Shown piece by piece: positions 1 to 8,751 of a stretch of 41,604 nucleotides of DNA (the first letter of the stretch is position 1; every line of letters begins with the position of its first letter). The DNA lies in NCBI GenBank assembly GCA_021738345.1, contig JAIPCE010000008.1, forward strand, positions 1 to 41,604. Reading direction: 5' to 3'. Both the position numbers and the translations under genes were made by a program. Below the pieces are notes generated by a model. The model made no database searches. It was not told the origin of the DNA and worked only from the letters and a program-made list of their open reading frames with translations. The stretch comes from Rhodoferax sp. (GTDB lineage Bacteria; Pseudomonadota; Gammaproteobacteria; Burkholderiales; Burkholderiaceae_C).

Positions 1-1
1 C

Positions 2-349
2 AAGCACGCGGCCTTACGCGCCATCGCACGCGAGTTTCTCAACGACTGGGATGTCATCATGCGCGTGTTGGCAGACCCACTGCTGCCCCTGACCAACAAC
101 GCAGCCGAGCGCCAACTGCGCCACTGGGTTATCGCACGGAGAATCAGCTTCGGTACGCGCAATTTGGTGGGCTCCAACAGCCTGGCCTTGTTGGCCAGCG
201 TCATTGATACCTGCCGGGTGCGAAAAGCCAGCACGACTGAATTGCTGGCCCGAGCCATCCATGCCGCCCGACTGGGTCTGCCAGCACCTGCCCTGCCGCC
301 CATTCCAGCTGAATTGCTGGGACGACATGGGGCGCTGGTGGGGATGTGA
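2..349 (+). CDS. IS66-family transposase, C-terminal part (cut by window start)
   Basis: The reading frame is open from base 2, so the N-terminal part lies outside the window. The visible 115 residues match the end of IS66-type transposases (TnpC): the segment PLTNNAAERQLRHWVIARR carries the glutamate that is the last acidic residue of the DDE catalytic triad, followed by the conserved ISFGT...GSNSLALLASVIDTCR stretch. IS66 enzymes move DNA by cut-and-paste or copy-paste transposition. It sits in an integrase-bounded island, where such elements are common. I could not identify the right terminal repeat of the element in the 260 bases that follow, so whether the IS is intact is unknown. Confidence 0.9.
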   Translation, partial: KHAALRAIAREFLNDWDVIMRVLADPLLPLTNNAAERQLRHWVIARRISFGTRNLVGSNSLALLASVIDTCRVRKASTTELLARAIHAARLGLPAPALPPIPAELLGRHGALVGM

Positions 350-609
350 ACGTGGGGTTCTAAACGACTACCTATAACCGTTTAATCTAAGTATTTCATT
401 TAAACGATCATCGGTTAAGGTCTTACTATTTACTGATTCGACGATTGAATCAATTATTGAATCTGCGTGTTCCATTTTGCGTTTCCTGTAACGCACCTGA
501 TAAGGTGCCAGCGCCGCCGGGTCAGGGTGTCCCGGTTTTCGCCAGCGGGTAATTAGTCCGTGGCTAGGCGTGGCAAAACTGTTAAGCGATTGCTACCCTT
601 CAATCAACA

Positions 610-1851
610 TCATGCAGCCGCCCGAATGGGTATCACGTCCGCGCCGTTGGTCAACTTGTCGAGGTAGTCGGCCCATTGTTGAATCTGATCAAACCGCTGC
701 CGTAAGTACTGCGTCCGGTTGTAGCTGCGTCCATTGGCATCTTTTACCGCGTGGGCTAAATTTGCTTCAATGGCGAGGGGGTCTAAATTGAGTTGATCGA
801 CTAGCATGGTCCGTGCACTCGCCCGGAACCCGTGCCAAGTCTGCTCTTTTCCGAATGACAGTGCATAAAGTGCACTTCTAACGGAGTTGTCAGAAATTGG
901 GTTCTGTCGATTGCGCTCGCCAGGGAAGACGTATCGGCCCTTACCCGTAATCGTTCGCACTGACTCCAACAGGGTGATTGCCTGTCGTGGTAATGGCACT
1001 GCGTGCGCTTCGCCCTGTTCCTTTTCCAGTTTGGTGCGCTTCATCTTCGCACTAGGGATGGTCCAGAGTGCCGCGTCTAGGTCTAGCTCGGTCCATTCCA
1101 TCATTCGAAGGTTTGCCGGTCTTTGGTAGAGCATGGGTGCAAGTTGCAGCGCCGCGCGAACTATCGGCCCGCCCTTGTATCCCTTGATTGCGCGCAAGAG
1201 CTCACCAAATCTTTTGGGGTCTACGATAGCCGCAAAGCTTTTCACCCGGTACGGTGTCAATCGGGCTTTCAATCCGTCGGTAATGTTGCGTTGCTGCACT
1301 GGTGCAGTCGGTAGCCAGTATTCCCATACCTGACGCGCCAGCATCAAGGCCCGGTCCGCTGTCTCCAGTGCGCCGCGTTCCTCGATCTTGTGCAGCGCTG
1401 CGAGTAGCTCCATGGGGCTAATGTCGGCAATGTTCCTGGTTCCAATGTAGGGGAACAAGTCGCGGTCAAATTGCCTCAGCATGCGCTGTGCATGGCTCGC
1501 GCTCCATTGTGGGGAGCGTTTACGGTACCAATCCAGAGCAACATCTTTAAACGTGTCTCCGGCGGATATGGTCGCCTTGAGTTTTCCCGCCTTGCGAAGG
1601 TGTACCGGGTTTAAGCCTTGGGACTTTTGCAGCTTTGCCGCGTCACGTGCTTTCCGAGCTGCCGTGAGAGTTACAGCCGGATAGCTGCCCAGAGCGATGC
1701 GGCCCTCTTTGCTGTCGGTGTAGGTTTTAAAGAACCATCGTCTCGATCCAGAAGGACTTACCTCTAGATAAAGCCCAGTCGAGTCTGTCAGCCGCTGCCG
1801 TTTCTTACCCGGTGGGCATGTTGCGTTACGGCACTGCGCATCAGTCAGCAT
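610..1851 (-). CDS. Tyrosine recombinase, P4-type phage/island integrase
   Basis: This 413-residue protein is a site-specific recombinase that would insert and excise the island at the ssrA gene. An N-terminal arm-binding domain of the DUF4102 type (about residues 1-90, with LTDSTGLYLEVSPSGSRRW) precedes a core-binding domain (about 100-190) and the catalytic domain. The catalytic residues are visible: Arg244 in LYQRPANLR, a lysine near 269-274, His340 and Arg343 in HGFRASART, His367 in LAHAVKD and the nucleophile Tyr377 in SYNRTQYLRQR. Length and motif order match P4-like integrases. It is transcribed away from ssrA, and its start lies 209 bases from the ssrA 3' end, as expected for an integrase beside its own attachment site. 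It appears intact. Confidence 0.93.
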   Translation of the reverse strand: MLTDAQCRNATCPPGKKRQRLTDSTGLYLEVSPSGSRRWFFKTYTDSKEGRIALGSYPAVTLTAARKARDAAKLQKSQGLNPVHLRKAGKLKATISAGDTFKDVALDWYRKRSPQWSASHAQRMLRQFDRDLFPYIGTRNIADISPMELLAALHKIEERGALETADRALMLARQVWEYWLPTAPVQQRNITDGLKARLTPYRVKSFAAIVDPKRFGELLRAIKGYKGGPIVRAALQLAPMLYQRPANLRMMEWTELDLDAALWTIPSAKMKRTKLEKEQGEAHAVPLPRQAITLLESVRTITGKGRYVFPGERNRQNPISDNSVRSALYALSFGKEQTWHGFRASARTMLVDQLNLDPLAIEANLAHAVKDANGRSYNRTQYLRQRFDQIQQWADYLDKLTNGADVIPIRAAA

Positions 1852-1884
1852 GGCTCTGTTTCTCCATTGGTGAAAGAGTGGAAA

Positions 1885-1979
1885 CCGGGGAACAAAAACA
1901 CCGGGGAACCGCCTTGTCCCGGTTTGTTCCCCGGTTTGTTCCCCGCTTTTGGTTTGGCTGTCCTTGTCGGTCCTTGTCG
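1885..1979. repeat. Iteron-like short repeats upstream of the integrase gene
   Basis: Four copies of a GGGGAAC-containing motif lie just upstream of the integrase start: two in plus orientation (CCGGGGAAC at 1885-1893 and 1901-1909) and two inverted (GTTCCCCG at 1926-1933 and 1938-1945). They are followed by two direct copies of TCCTTGTCG (1961-1969 and 1971-1979). By position these could be integrase arm-type binding sites or an operator for the integrase promoter. The repeats are seen directly; the function is inference. Confidence 0.5.
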
Positions 1980-2012
1980 CTCATTGTAGGCTAAGCCGTT
2001 GATTTACCAATG

Positions 2013-2048
2013 AAAAAGGCCGTCAAGTGGTTGTCCTTGGCGGCCTTT
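2013..2048 (-). terminator. Rho-independent terminator of ssrA
   Basis: Bases 2015-2027 (AAAGGCCGTCAAG) pair with 2036-2048 (CTTGGCGGCCTTT) with one mismatch and an 8-base loop. Read on the minus strand the stem is followed by a run of five T residues, placing a terminator 12 bases after the end of ssrA. It lies on the island side of the presumed attachment site, so the island seems to supply the terminator. Confidence 0.75.
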
Positions 2049-2059
2049 GTTTGTCGGTC

Positions 2060-2090
2060 TGGTGGAGCTGGGGAGATTTGAACTCCCGTC
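2060..2090. other. Probable attachment site (att) at the 3' end of ssrA
   Basis: The island integrase abuts the T-arm and CCA end of ssrA, a classical integration target for tyrosine recombinases. The exact crossover core cannot be set because the partner repeat would lie to the left of the window. Position and integrase type support the call; no second copy of this sequence is present here. Confidence 0.55.
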
Positions 2091-2325
2091 CGCAAGCCTT
2101 TTTCGAGCAGTTCTACATGTGTAGCCGTCTGATTTGAGTCTCGCCTTTTGCATCGCGCAGTGGCACGCTATGCAAAACGCCAGTAACCTATTTTCTTGAC
2201 CTGCCCTAAGTTACCCAGGGCAGACCCAGCCAAATGAGATTACCCCGCAGCCTGGACTACTCGGCCTTGCGGCTTCGTAACCCTTGCCCAGCCTATTGGC
2301 TTGCTGTTGCGAGGCTCACGCGCAA

Positions 2326-2358
2326 TTAAGCGGCGAGTGCGAAACGTTCGTCGTTTGC
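2326..2358 (-). other. tmRNA tag-peptide reading frame (ANDERFALAA)
   Basis: On the minus strand the codons GCA AAC GAC GAA CGT TTC GCA CTC GCC GCT TAA encode ANDERFALAA and a stop. This is the degradation tag added to nascent chains; the terminal ALAA is the recognition signal for ClpXP-type proteases. The resume codon is GCA at 2356-2358. Confidence 0.95.
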
Positions 2359-2458
2359 AGTTAGTTTTTTTCTGCTGTTTTACGAGGTGACAGAACCTCG
2401 ACATGCCCTGCTGCGCGTCCGAACCCACGTCGAAACCAGTGCAGCCCCTTGAAATTAC

Positions 2459-2485
2459 ATTTTAGGCGATTGCCAGCAATTTCAA
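2459..2485 (-). promoter_or_regulatory. Candidate ssrA promoter overlapping the gph stop codon
   Basis: On the minus strand TTGAAA (2480-2485) and TAAAAT (2459-2464) lie 15 bases apart, ending 10 bases before the tmRNA 5' end. The -10 hexamer overlaps the gph stop codon at 2462-2464. The spacing is shorter than the ideal 17, so the assignment is tentative; read-through from gph is the alternative. Confidence 0.4.
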
Positions 2486-3127
2486 GAGCTCCAAGGGGGA
2501 ATTTATATGGGCGTGTGCTCCCCATGCTTTGGCGTTCGCATTTGCACCGAGGTATCCGTACTCGGCAACCACCGTGCGCATGCCGGCCGCCAGGCCGGCC
2601 ACCACGTCTCGCTCATCGTCACCAACATAGATGCACTGGTCTGCCGAAACCTTTAATCGGCGTGCCGCCTCCCTGAGTGGCTCAGGGTGCGGCTTGGCAA
2701 AAGGAGTTGTATCTCCGCTCACAACAACTCCCGCGCTAGCCAAGTGGGTGATGGACTGTATAAGTGGTACAGAAAAGCGTGAAGATTTGTTGGTCACGAT
2801 CCCCCAAGGTATTTGTAAGTGCGCAATCGCCGCCAGCAGTTCTGGAACCCCGCCAAATGGCAGCGTCCGTTGCGTCATGCAGCGTTCGTAGCCGACAAAA
2901 AATTCTTCGCGCAGGGACTCAAAGTCTGGTTGATCCGGTCCCAGACCCAAGGCCACTCCTAACATGCCCCTGGCACCTGCGCCTGTCATGGCGCGGTAGG
3001 CGGCGGCGGGTAAAGGTGCCATTCCGCGAACGGTACGCATCTGATTTGCAGCGGCTGCCAAATCTGGCGCACTGTCGATCAGAGTCCCATCCAGATCAAA
3101 GAGGATGGCGGCAACTTCAGAAAACAC
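2462..3127 (-). CDS. gph: Phosphoglycolate phosphatase, HAD superfamily
   Basis: The enzyme hydrolyses 2-phosphoglycolate to glycolate, clearing a product of DNA repair and oxygenase side reactions. HAD motifs are all present: ILFDLDGTLIDS with the nucleophile Asp near the N-terminus, VTNK, the lysine in FAKPHPEPL, and YVGDDERDVVAGLAAG. I chose the GTG at 3125-3127, giving about 221 residues: it lies 5 bases after the ubiG stop and has an AGG upstream. A longer frame starting at 3268 would run back inside ubiG and its extra 47 residues do not resemble the family. ubiG and gph form a tight operon, a pairing common in Burkholderiales. Confidence 0.9.
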   Translation of the reverse strand: MFSEVAAILFDLDGTLIDSAPDLAAAANQMRTVRGMAPLPAAAYRAMTGAGARGMLGVALGLGPDQPDFESLREEFFVGYERCMTQRTLPFGGVPELLAAIAHLQIPWGIVTNKSSRFSVPLIQSITHLASAGVVVSGDTTPFAKPHPEPLREAARRLKVSADQCIYVGDDERDVVAGLAAGMRTVVAEYGYLGANANAKAWGAHAHINSPLELLKLLAIA

Positions 3128-3132
3128 CCGCG

Positions 3133-3852
3133 TCAACCTTGGGCATGCGGTTTTTGGGTCGCAAAAAGATAATTGACCGAAGTGTCCGCATTCAATGCAT
3201 AACGTTTGGTAATGGGGTTGTACTGCATGCCACGGGTGTGCCAGACGTTCAGACCTGCTCGCCTGCAATAACCCGCCAATTCGCTCGGGCGTACCATCTT
3301 GGCGTACTCATGGGTCCCTTTGGGAAGCATATTGAGTACGTATTCGGCACCAATAATGGCAAAAAGAAAGGATTTCGGATTTCGATTGAGCGTCGAGAAA
3401 AATACCCAACCGCCAGGTTTGACCAGAGTTGCACAGGCCTGTACCACCGATGCAGGATCTGGCACGTGCTCGAGCATCTCCATGCAAGTGACCACGTCAA
3501 ACTGGCCGGCAGCCTCCGCTGCAAGTGCCTCTGCACTGACCTCGCGGTAGTTGACCCGTGGAGTGCTTGCTTCCAACGCATGCAACTGGGCAACCTTTAG
3601 CGCCTTGGACGATAAATCGATGCCCAGGACCTGCGCGCCCTTGCGCGCCATGGAGTCGGCAAGGATACCCCCTCCACACCCAACGTCCAGCGCCTGCAAC
3701 TCCCGCAGTGAACATATGCTGTCAATCCAGGCCAGGCGCAAAGGGTTGATCTGGTGCAGCGGACGAAACTCGCTTTCAGCGTCCCACCAACGGTGGGCGA
3801 GCTCGGAAAACTTGGCCAATTCGGCCGGATCAGCGTTGATGGTTTTATGCAT
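3133..3852 (-). CDS. ubiG: Ubiquinone biosynthesis O-methyltransferase
   Basis: UbiG carries out both O-methylation steps of ubiquinone synthesis with S-adenosylmethionine, at the cytoplasmic face of the membrane. The 239-residue length is typical. Glycine-rich motif I reads [18 protein letters not shown] (about residues 55-72) with the acidic motif GIDLS after it, and the family N-terminus [20 protein letters not shown] is clear. The C-terminal [22 protein letters not shown] is also typical. It lies upstream of gph, 5 bases apart, and downstream of an OmpA gene that has its own terminator, so it is probably transcribed separately from that gene. Confidence 0.96.
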   Translation of the reverse strand: MHKTINADPAELAKFSELAHRWWDAESEFRPLHQINPLRLAWIDSICSLRELQALDVGCGGGILADSMARKGAQVLGIDLSSKALKVAQLHALEASTPRVNYREVSAEALAAEAAGQFDVVTCMEMLEHVPDPASVVQACATLVKPGGWVFFSTLNRNPKSFLFAIIGAEYVLNMLPKGTHEYAKMVRPSELAGYCRRAGLNVWHTRGMQYNPITKRYALNADTSVNYLFATQKPHAQG

Positions 3853-3941
3853 GGTGCAATTATGGCTAAGATCAGCGTTGCATGCGACGGCTTGCCAATC
3901 ACGGTGTGAGCGCCTGCCCTGAGTGAGATAGGCGTCAAAAC

Positions 3942-3970
3942 AAAAAACCCGCCGAAGCGGGTTTGTTTGA
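3942..3970 (-). terminator. Rho-independent terminator downstream of the OmpA-like gene
   Basis: AAACCCGC (3946-3953) and GCGGGTTT (3957-3964 region) form a strong hairpin with a tetraloop of CGAA type, followed on the minus strand by a T-rich run. It ends the OmpA-like transcript before ubiG. Confidence 0.85.
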
Positions 3971-3986
3971 AAAAAGACAGTTCAGA

Positions 3987-4649
3987 TTATTTGGCGCGCG
4001 TTCCGACCACCTCGATCTCCACGCGACGGTTCTTTGCCTGGCCTTCTCTGGTCTTGTTGTCGGCGACGGGGCTCTTCTCACCCTTGCCTTCAGTGTAGAT
4101 GCGGTTCTTCTCGATACCCTTAGACACCAGATAAGCCTTTACCGCCTCAGAGCGGCGAACCGACAGCTTCTGGTTGTAGGCTTCAGTTCCGACCGCGTCA
4201 GTGTGACCCACGGCAATGATCACCTCAAGGCTGATGCCCTTGACCTTACTCACCAGGTCGTCGAGCTTTGCCTTGCCCTCGGCCTTCACAACAGCCTTGT
4301 CAAAATCAAAGAAGGCGTCGGCAGCATAAGTGACCTTGCTTGCAGCCGCAGCGGGTGCCGGCGCGGCAGGTGCTGAAGATGGTGCAGAAGCGGGCGCAGC
4401 GCCGGAATCGGGAGCCGGTGCTGGAGCACGGGGAGCGGGAGCGGAAGGCGCTGCAGCGGGCTTGATAGCACCGTCACAATCCGTCGCGGCGGTTGCTGGG
4501 GTCCAATTGGAATCGCGCCAGCAGTCACCAACCGAATTTTTCCAGACTTGACCAGAAGAATCTTTCCAGTTGTGGATTTCCTGTGCTCCGGCCACAGAAG
4601 CGAGGGCTGCAGCAGCGACGAGGAGGGCTACTTTTTTAAACTGTTTCAT
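3987..4649 (-). CDS. OmpA-family outer-membrane/peptidoglycan-linking protein
   Basis: The protein has 220 residues. A signal peptide (MKQFKKVALLVAAAALASVAGAQ) leads to a short tryptophan- and cysteine-containing segment (NWKDSSGQVWKNSVGDCW), a Pro/Ala-rich linker (about residues 62-100), and a C-terminal OmpA-like domain that binds peptidoglycan: FFDFDKAVVK, VGHTDAVGTEAYNQKLSVRR and the closing NRRVEIEVVG. No beta-barrel domain is visible, so it is an OmpA-domain protein rather than full OmpA. I chose the ATG at 4647-4649: an AAGGA lies just upstream and a signal peptide follows directly, whereas the longer frame to 4772 lacks these. A strong terminator follows. This arrangement upstream of gyrA is usual in Comamonadaceae. 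Confidence 0.92.
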   Translation of the reverse strand: MKQFKKVALLVAAAALASVAGAQEIHNWKDSSGQVWKNSVGDCWRDSNWTPATAATDCDGAIKPAAAPSAPAPRAPAPAPDSGAAPASAPSSAPAAPAPAAAASKVTYAADAFFDFDKAVVKAEGKAKLDDLVSKVKGISLEVIIAVGHTDAVGTEAYNQKLSVRRSEAVKAYLVSKGIEKNRIYTEGKGEKSPVADNKTREGQAKNRRVEIEVVGTRAK

Positions 4650-4881
4650 GATTTTCCTTTTTCGGAACAAACTGCAGCAGCGCTGCGAAAAAACGTGTGA
4701 CGCCACAAATGCACCGATTTGCAGCGTTCGCCCAATTGTGCCACAGCCGAGGCTCAGATTGAGGCTCGCCAAGTCTGTAACGGCCAGACCTTAGTTTCAC
4801 ACCGCTCTCCATGTTGCATGCAAGCGACACAACCCAGACCGTAGAATCGACTATTGCCCCCGACCTCGCGACATATTATCC

Positions 4882-7551
4882 ATGACCCAGTTTGCCAAAG
4901 AAACACTGCCCATCAGCCTCGAAGAGGAGATGCGGCGCAGCTACCTTGATTACGCAATGAGCGTGATCGTGGGTCGAGCACTGCCTGATGCACGGGACGG
5001 GTTGAAGCCGGTGCACCGACGTGTGTTGTTCGCGATGCATGAGCTCAACAACGACTGGAATCGTCCGTACAAAAAGTCCGCCCGCATCGTGGGCGACGTC
5101 ATCGGCAAATACCACCCCCATGGCGATCAGTCGGTGTACGACACCATCGTGCGCATGGCACAGGACTTTTCCATGCGCCACATGCTGGTGGATGGCCAGG
5201 GCAATTTTGGGTCGGTGGATGGTGACAGTGCGGCTGCCATGCGTTACACCGAGATCCGGCTCGCCAAGATTGCCCACGAGTTGCTGGCCGATCTGGACAA
5301 GGAGACAGTCGATTTCGGCCCTAACTACGACGGCTCAGAGCAAGAACCTTTGGTGATGCCAACCCGTATCCCCAATTTGCTCGTGAACGGCTCAGGCGGC
5401 ATTGCGGTCGGCATGGCCACCAATATTCCGCCACACAACCTGAACGAAGTGGTCGATGCCTGCCTGCACCTGTTGCGCAATCCTGAGGCTTCGATTGATG
5501 AGCTCATGGAAATCATCCCGGCACCCGACTTCCCAACCGCCGGAATCATCTATGGCATCTCCGGGGTGAAGGACGGTTACCGCACTGGTCGCGGCAAGGT
5601 GGTCATGCGTGCCAAGTGCCACTTCGAAGACATCGACAAAGGCCAGCGCCAATCGATCATCGTCGACGAACTGCCCTACCAGGTGAACAAGAAAACGCTC
5701 CAGGAGCGCATGGCCGAGCTGGTGCACGAAAAAAAGCTCGAAGGCATCAGCCACATTCAGGATGAATCAGACAAGTCCGGCATGCGTCTGGTCATCGAGC
5801 TCAAGCGTGGCGAAGTTGCTGAGGTGGTGCTCAATAACCTGTATAAGCAAACCCAGTTGCAAGATACCTTTGGCATGAACATGGTGGCGCTGGTCAACGG
5901 CCAACCCAAGCTCTGCAATCTGAAGGACCTGATTGAAGTCTTTCTGCAGCACCGACGCGAGGTCGTCACGCGGCGCACTGTGTTCAACTTGCGCAAGGCC
6001 CGCGAACGCGGACACGTGCTCGAAGGTTTGGCCGTCGCACTGGCCAATATTGATGATTTCATCCGCATCATTCGCGAGTCGCCGACACCGCCGGTGGCCA
6101 AGCTCGAGTTGATGAGCCGTCCCTGGGATAGCAAACTGGTGCGCGAAATGCTCACCCGGTCCCGGGCCGACGGCGGCATCATCAATGCCGATGACTACCG
6201 ACCCGATGGCCTCGAAAAAGAATTTGGTATGGGGGCCGATGGCCTGTATCGACTGTCCGAGACACAGGCGCAAGAAATCTTGCAAATGCGCCTGCAACGT
6301 TTGACCGGGCTGGAGCAGGACAAGATCGTGGCCGAATACAAAGAGGTCATGGCCGAGATCGAAGATCTGCTGGACATTTTGGCCAAACCCGAGCGTGTTT
6401 CGACCATCATCAGTGACGAGTTGGGCCATATCCGGCAAGAGTTTGGCCAGTCCAAGGTGGGCGCTCGCCGCAGCCAGGTCGAGCACAGCTCGTTCGACTT
6501 GTCGACCGAAGACCTTATCACTCCCACCGACATGGTCGTCACCCTCAGCCACAGTGGTTATATCAAGAGCCAGCCGCTTGGGGAATACCGAGCCCAAAAG
6601 CGCGGCGGACGCGGCAAGCAGGCCACAGCAACGAAAGAAGACGATTGGGTCGACCAGTTGTTCATCGCCAACACGCACGATTACATTCTTTGTTTTTCCA
6701 ACCGTGGCCGCCTGTATTGGCTCAAGGTGTGGGAGGTGCCGCAGGGCTCACGCGGATCACGCGGACGCCCGATTGTCAACATGTTCCCGCTGCAGGAAGG
6801 CGAAAAAATCAATGTGGTGTTGCCACTGACCGGCGATAAGCGCAGTTTCCCGGCCGATCAGTACGTGTTTATGGCCACCAGCATGGGCACGGTCAAAAAG
6901 ACGGCGCTTGATGAATTCAACAACCCCCGCAAGGTAGGCATCATTGCCGCAGTGTTGGACGAGGGGGATTACCTGATTGGAGCCGCGCTGACCGATGGCA
7001 AGCACGATGTCATGTTGTTTAGCGATGGTGGCAAGGCGGTGCGTTTTGACGAGAACGATGTGCGTCCGCTGAGCCGCAATGCGCGCGGCGTGCGCGGCAT
7101 GACGCTGGACGAGGGGCAAGGCGTGATCGCCATGCTGGTGGCACCCGATGAGCAACAAATCGCCAAGGAATCCGAGGCAACCCGAACCAGCGTCCTTACT
7201 GCCACTGAAAATGGCTATGGCAAACGCACCAGCATTTCCGAATACACCCGGCACGGCCGAGGTACCAAGGGCATGATCGCAATCCAGCAATCCGAACGTA
7301 ACGGCAAGGTGGTGGCGGCGACCCTGGTGCATGCCGATGACGAAATCATGCTGATTACCGACAAGGGTGTCCTGGTTCGTACCCGGGTGAGCGAGATCCG
7401 CGAACTCGGCCGCGCCACCCAGGGTGTCACCCTGATCGGCCTCGACGAAGGCTCCAAGCTCAGTGGGCTGCAGCGCATTGTCGAGAATGATGCCAACGCC
7501 GGAGAGCCTGATGGCAGCAGCAACGACGACGGCGACTCGTCACCCACGTAA
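4882..7551 (+). CDS. gyrA: DNA gyrase subunit A
   Basis: GyrA breaks and rejoins DNA in the A2B2 gyrase that introduces negative supercoils. The 889-residue length is normal for beta-proteobacteria. The catalytic tyrosine is Tyr122 in [10 protein letters not shown]. The quinolone-determining region reads [15 protein letters not shown], with Gln at position 83 where E. coli has Ser, and Asp87 retained. The C-terminal wrapping domain starts near residue 530 and contains the GyrA box QKRGGRG. The tail is acidic (NDDGDSSPT). It opens a long plus-strand run; pheA begins 59 bases downstream. serC, which often separates gyrA and pheA in Burkholderiales, is not here. Confidence 0.98.
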   Translation: MTQFAKETLPISLEEEMRRSYLDYAMSVIVGRALPDARDGLKPVHRRVLFAMHELNNDWNRPYKKSARIVGDVIGKYHPHGDQSVYDTIVRMAQDFSMRHMLVDGQGNFGSVDGDSAAAMRYTEIRLAKIAHELLADLDKETVDFGPNYDGSEQEPLVMPTRIPNLLVNGSGGIAVGMATNIPPHNLNEVVDACLHLLRNPEASIDELMEIIPAPDFPTAGIIYGISGVKDGYRTGRGKVVMRAKCHFEDIDKGQRQSIIVDELPYQVNKKTLQERMAELVHEKKLEGISHIQDESDKSGMRLVIELKRGEVAEVVLNNLYKQTQLQDTFGMNMVALVNGQPKLCNLKDLIEVFLQHRREVVTRRTVFNLRKARERGHVLEGLAVALANIDDFIRIIRESPTPPVAKLELMSRPWDSKLVREMLTRSRADGGIINADDYRPDGLEKEFGMGADGLYRLSETQAQEILQMRLQRLTGLEQDKIVAEYKEVMAEIEDLLDILAKPERVSTIISDELGHIRQEFGQSKVGARRSQVEHSSFDLSTEDLITPTDMVVTLSHSGYIKSQPLGEYRAQKRGGRGKQATATKEDDWVDQLFIANTHDYILCFSNRGRLYWLKVWEVPQGSRGSRGRPIVNMFPLQEGEKINVVLPLTGDKRSFPADQYVFMATSMGTVKKTALDEFNNPRKVGIIAAVLDEGDYLIGAALTDGKHDVMLFSDGGKAVRFDENDVRPLSRNARGVRGMTLDEGQGVIAMLVAPDEQQIAKESEATRTSVLTATENGYGKRTSISEYTRHGRGTKGMIAIQQSERNGKVVAATLVHADDEIMLITDKGVLVRTRVSEIRELGRATQGVTLIGLDEGSKLSGLQRIVENDANAGEPDGSSNDDGDSSPT

Positions 7552-7610
7552 GGCAGCCCAACTTGCGTCACCTCGCGCGCCACTTCCTTAACGCCTGACC
7601 CCCAAAACCC

Positions 7611-8708
7611 ATGAGCCAACCCCAGCAGTCCGATTCACTGGCCGACTTGCGCATTCAAATAGACTCCCTGGACCAGCAACTGCTGTCCCTGGTCAATCAG
7701 CGTGCCAAGGTGGCTGAAAAGGTGGGGGAGCTCAAGCGCCGGGAAGGCTCACCGTTCTTTCGGCCGGACCGTGTGGCACAGGTCATTGACAAAATCCAGC
7801 GCGCCAACCAGGGCCCTTTGCTTAACCAGCACGTAGGGTCCATCTGGCGCGAAATCATGTCGGCCTGCCTGGCGCTCGAAGCCCCACAGCGGGTGGCCGT
7901 GCTGGGACCCCAAGGGACCTTTTGCGAACAGGCCGCGATTGAATACTTTGGCAGTGCGGCCGACCTGATCTATTGCACCAATTTTGACGAAGTTTTCCAT
8001 GCAACCTCGGCTGGAACTGCCCAATTTGGGGTGGTAGGTATGGAAAACTCAACAGAAGGCGTGGTCGCACGCTCGCTGGACTTGTTTCTGCGCTCGCCCG
8101 TCCATGTGGTCGGCGAGGTCAGCCTGCTGGTGCGCCACAATCTGCTGCGCCAAAACAATTCGCTTCAGGGTATTGAAGTCGTGCTGGCGCACCCACAGGC
8201 GTTGGCGCAATGCCAGGGCTGGCTTGCGCAGCACCTGCCGCAGATAGAGCGCCGCGCCGTTTCCAGTAACGCCGAAGGTGCACGCCTGTGCGCCGACAAC
8301 CCGCACTGGGCCAGTCTGGCAGGCGAGCGTGCCGCCGCGCAATTTGGGCTGCACATTGTGGCCCACGCCATTCAAGACGAGGCCTATAACCGCACCCGTT
8401 TTGCCGTGATCTGCCTGCCCCAGACTCTGGCCATGCCACCCGCGACTGCCAAAGATTGCACCAGCCTGGTGGTGTCGGTGCCAAACCGCCCAGGTGCCGT
8501 GCACGACCTGCTGGTGCCGCTCAAGAATAACGGGGTATCCATGACCCGGTTCGAGTCTCGGCCGGCAAAATCGGGGCAGTGGGAGTATTATTTTTATATC
8601 GATATCGCCGGACATCCTTCGCAGCCGCACGTCGCAGCAGCCCTGCTGGAGCTGCAAGGTCTCTGCGCCTTTTACAAGGTGCTGGGTGCTTATCCGGTTA
8701 GCGAGTGA
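7611..8708 (+). CDS. pheA: Bifunctional chorismate mutase / prephenate dehydratase (P-protein)
   Basis: The protein converts chorismate to prephenate and then to phenylpyruvate, the committed route to phenylalanine. The 365 residues divide into an N-terminal chorismate mutase (about 8-90, LRIQIDSLDQQLLSLVNQR), a prephenate dehydratase domain (about 95-275, VAVLGPQGTFCEQAA with the catalytic TRF in YNRTRFAVI) and a C-terminal ACT domain (about 285-362) with the Phe-binding ESRP motif, so feedback inhibition by phenylalanine is expected. I see no good Shine-Dalgarno sequence before the ATG, so translation may be weak or coupled. tyrA follows after 43 bases. Confidence 0.97.
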   Translation: MSQPQQSDSLADLRIQIDSLDQQLLSLVNQRAKVAEKVGELKRREGSPFFRPDRVAQVIDKIQRANQGPLLNQHVGSIWREIMSACLALEAPQRVAVLGPQGTFCEQAAIEYFGSAADLIYCTNFDEVFHATSAGTAQFGVVGMENSTEGVVARSLDLFLRSPVHVVGEVSLLVRHNLLRQNNSLQGIEVVLAHPQALAQCQGWLAQHLPQIERRAVSSNAEGARLCADNPHWASLAGERAAAQFGLHIVAHAIQDEAYNRTRFAVICLPQTLAMPPATAKDCTSLVVSVPNRPGAVHDLLVPLKNNGVSMTRFESRPAKSGQWEYYFYIDIAGHPSQPHVAAALLELQGLCAFYKVLGAYPVSE

Positions 8709-8751
8709 CACCGGTCGCTCCACGCATTTTTACTGACCACGTGAGCATCTT

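Larger units (their letters stand above)
2060..2448 (-). ncRNA. ssrA: Transfer-messenger RNA (tmRNA)
   Basis: tmRNA rescues ribosomes stalled on broken messages, with SmpB, and tags the unfinished peptide for proteolysis. On the minus strand the RNA begins GGGGCTGCACTGGTTTCGAC and ends with the T-arm GGGAGTTCAAATCTCCC and CAGCTCCACCA, so the tRNA-like domain is complete and the CCA is encoded. The ends pair as an acceptor stem. The total is 389 nt, normal for a one-piece bacterial tmRNA. The tag frame is readable (separate entry). Upstream lies gph, whose stop codon is 13 bases from the RNA start; downstream is the integrase-bearing island. Confidence 0.97.

Noticed and set aside
496-534. Hairpins between IS66 and the integrase (for example GCACC-TGATAA-GGTGC)
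   Set aside because: Stems are short and lack a convincing T run in the direction of either gene, so I do not call a terminator.
2764-3600. A 278-codon open frame antisense to gph and ubiG
   Set aside because: It crosses two well-supported genes on the other strand and has no recognisable motif.
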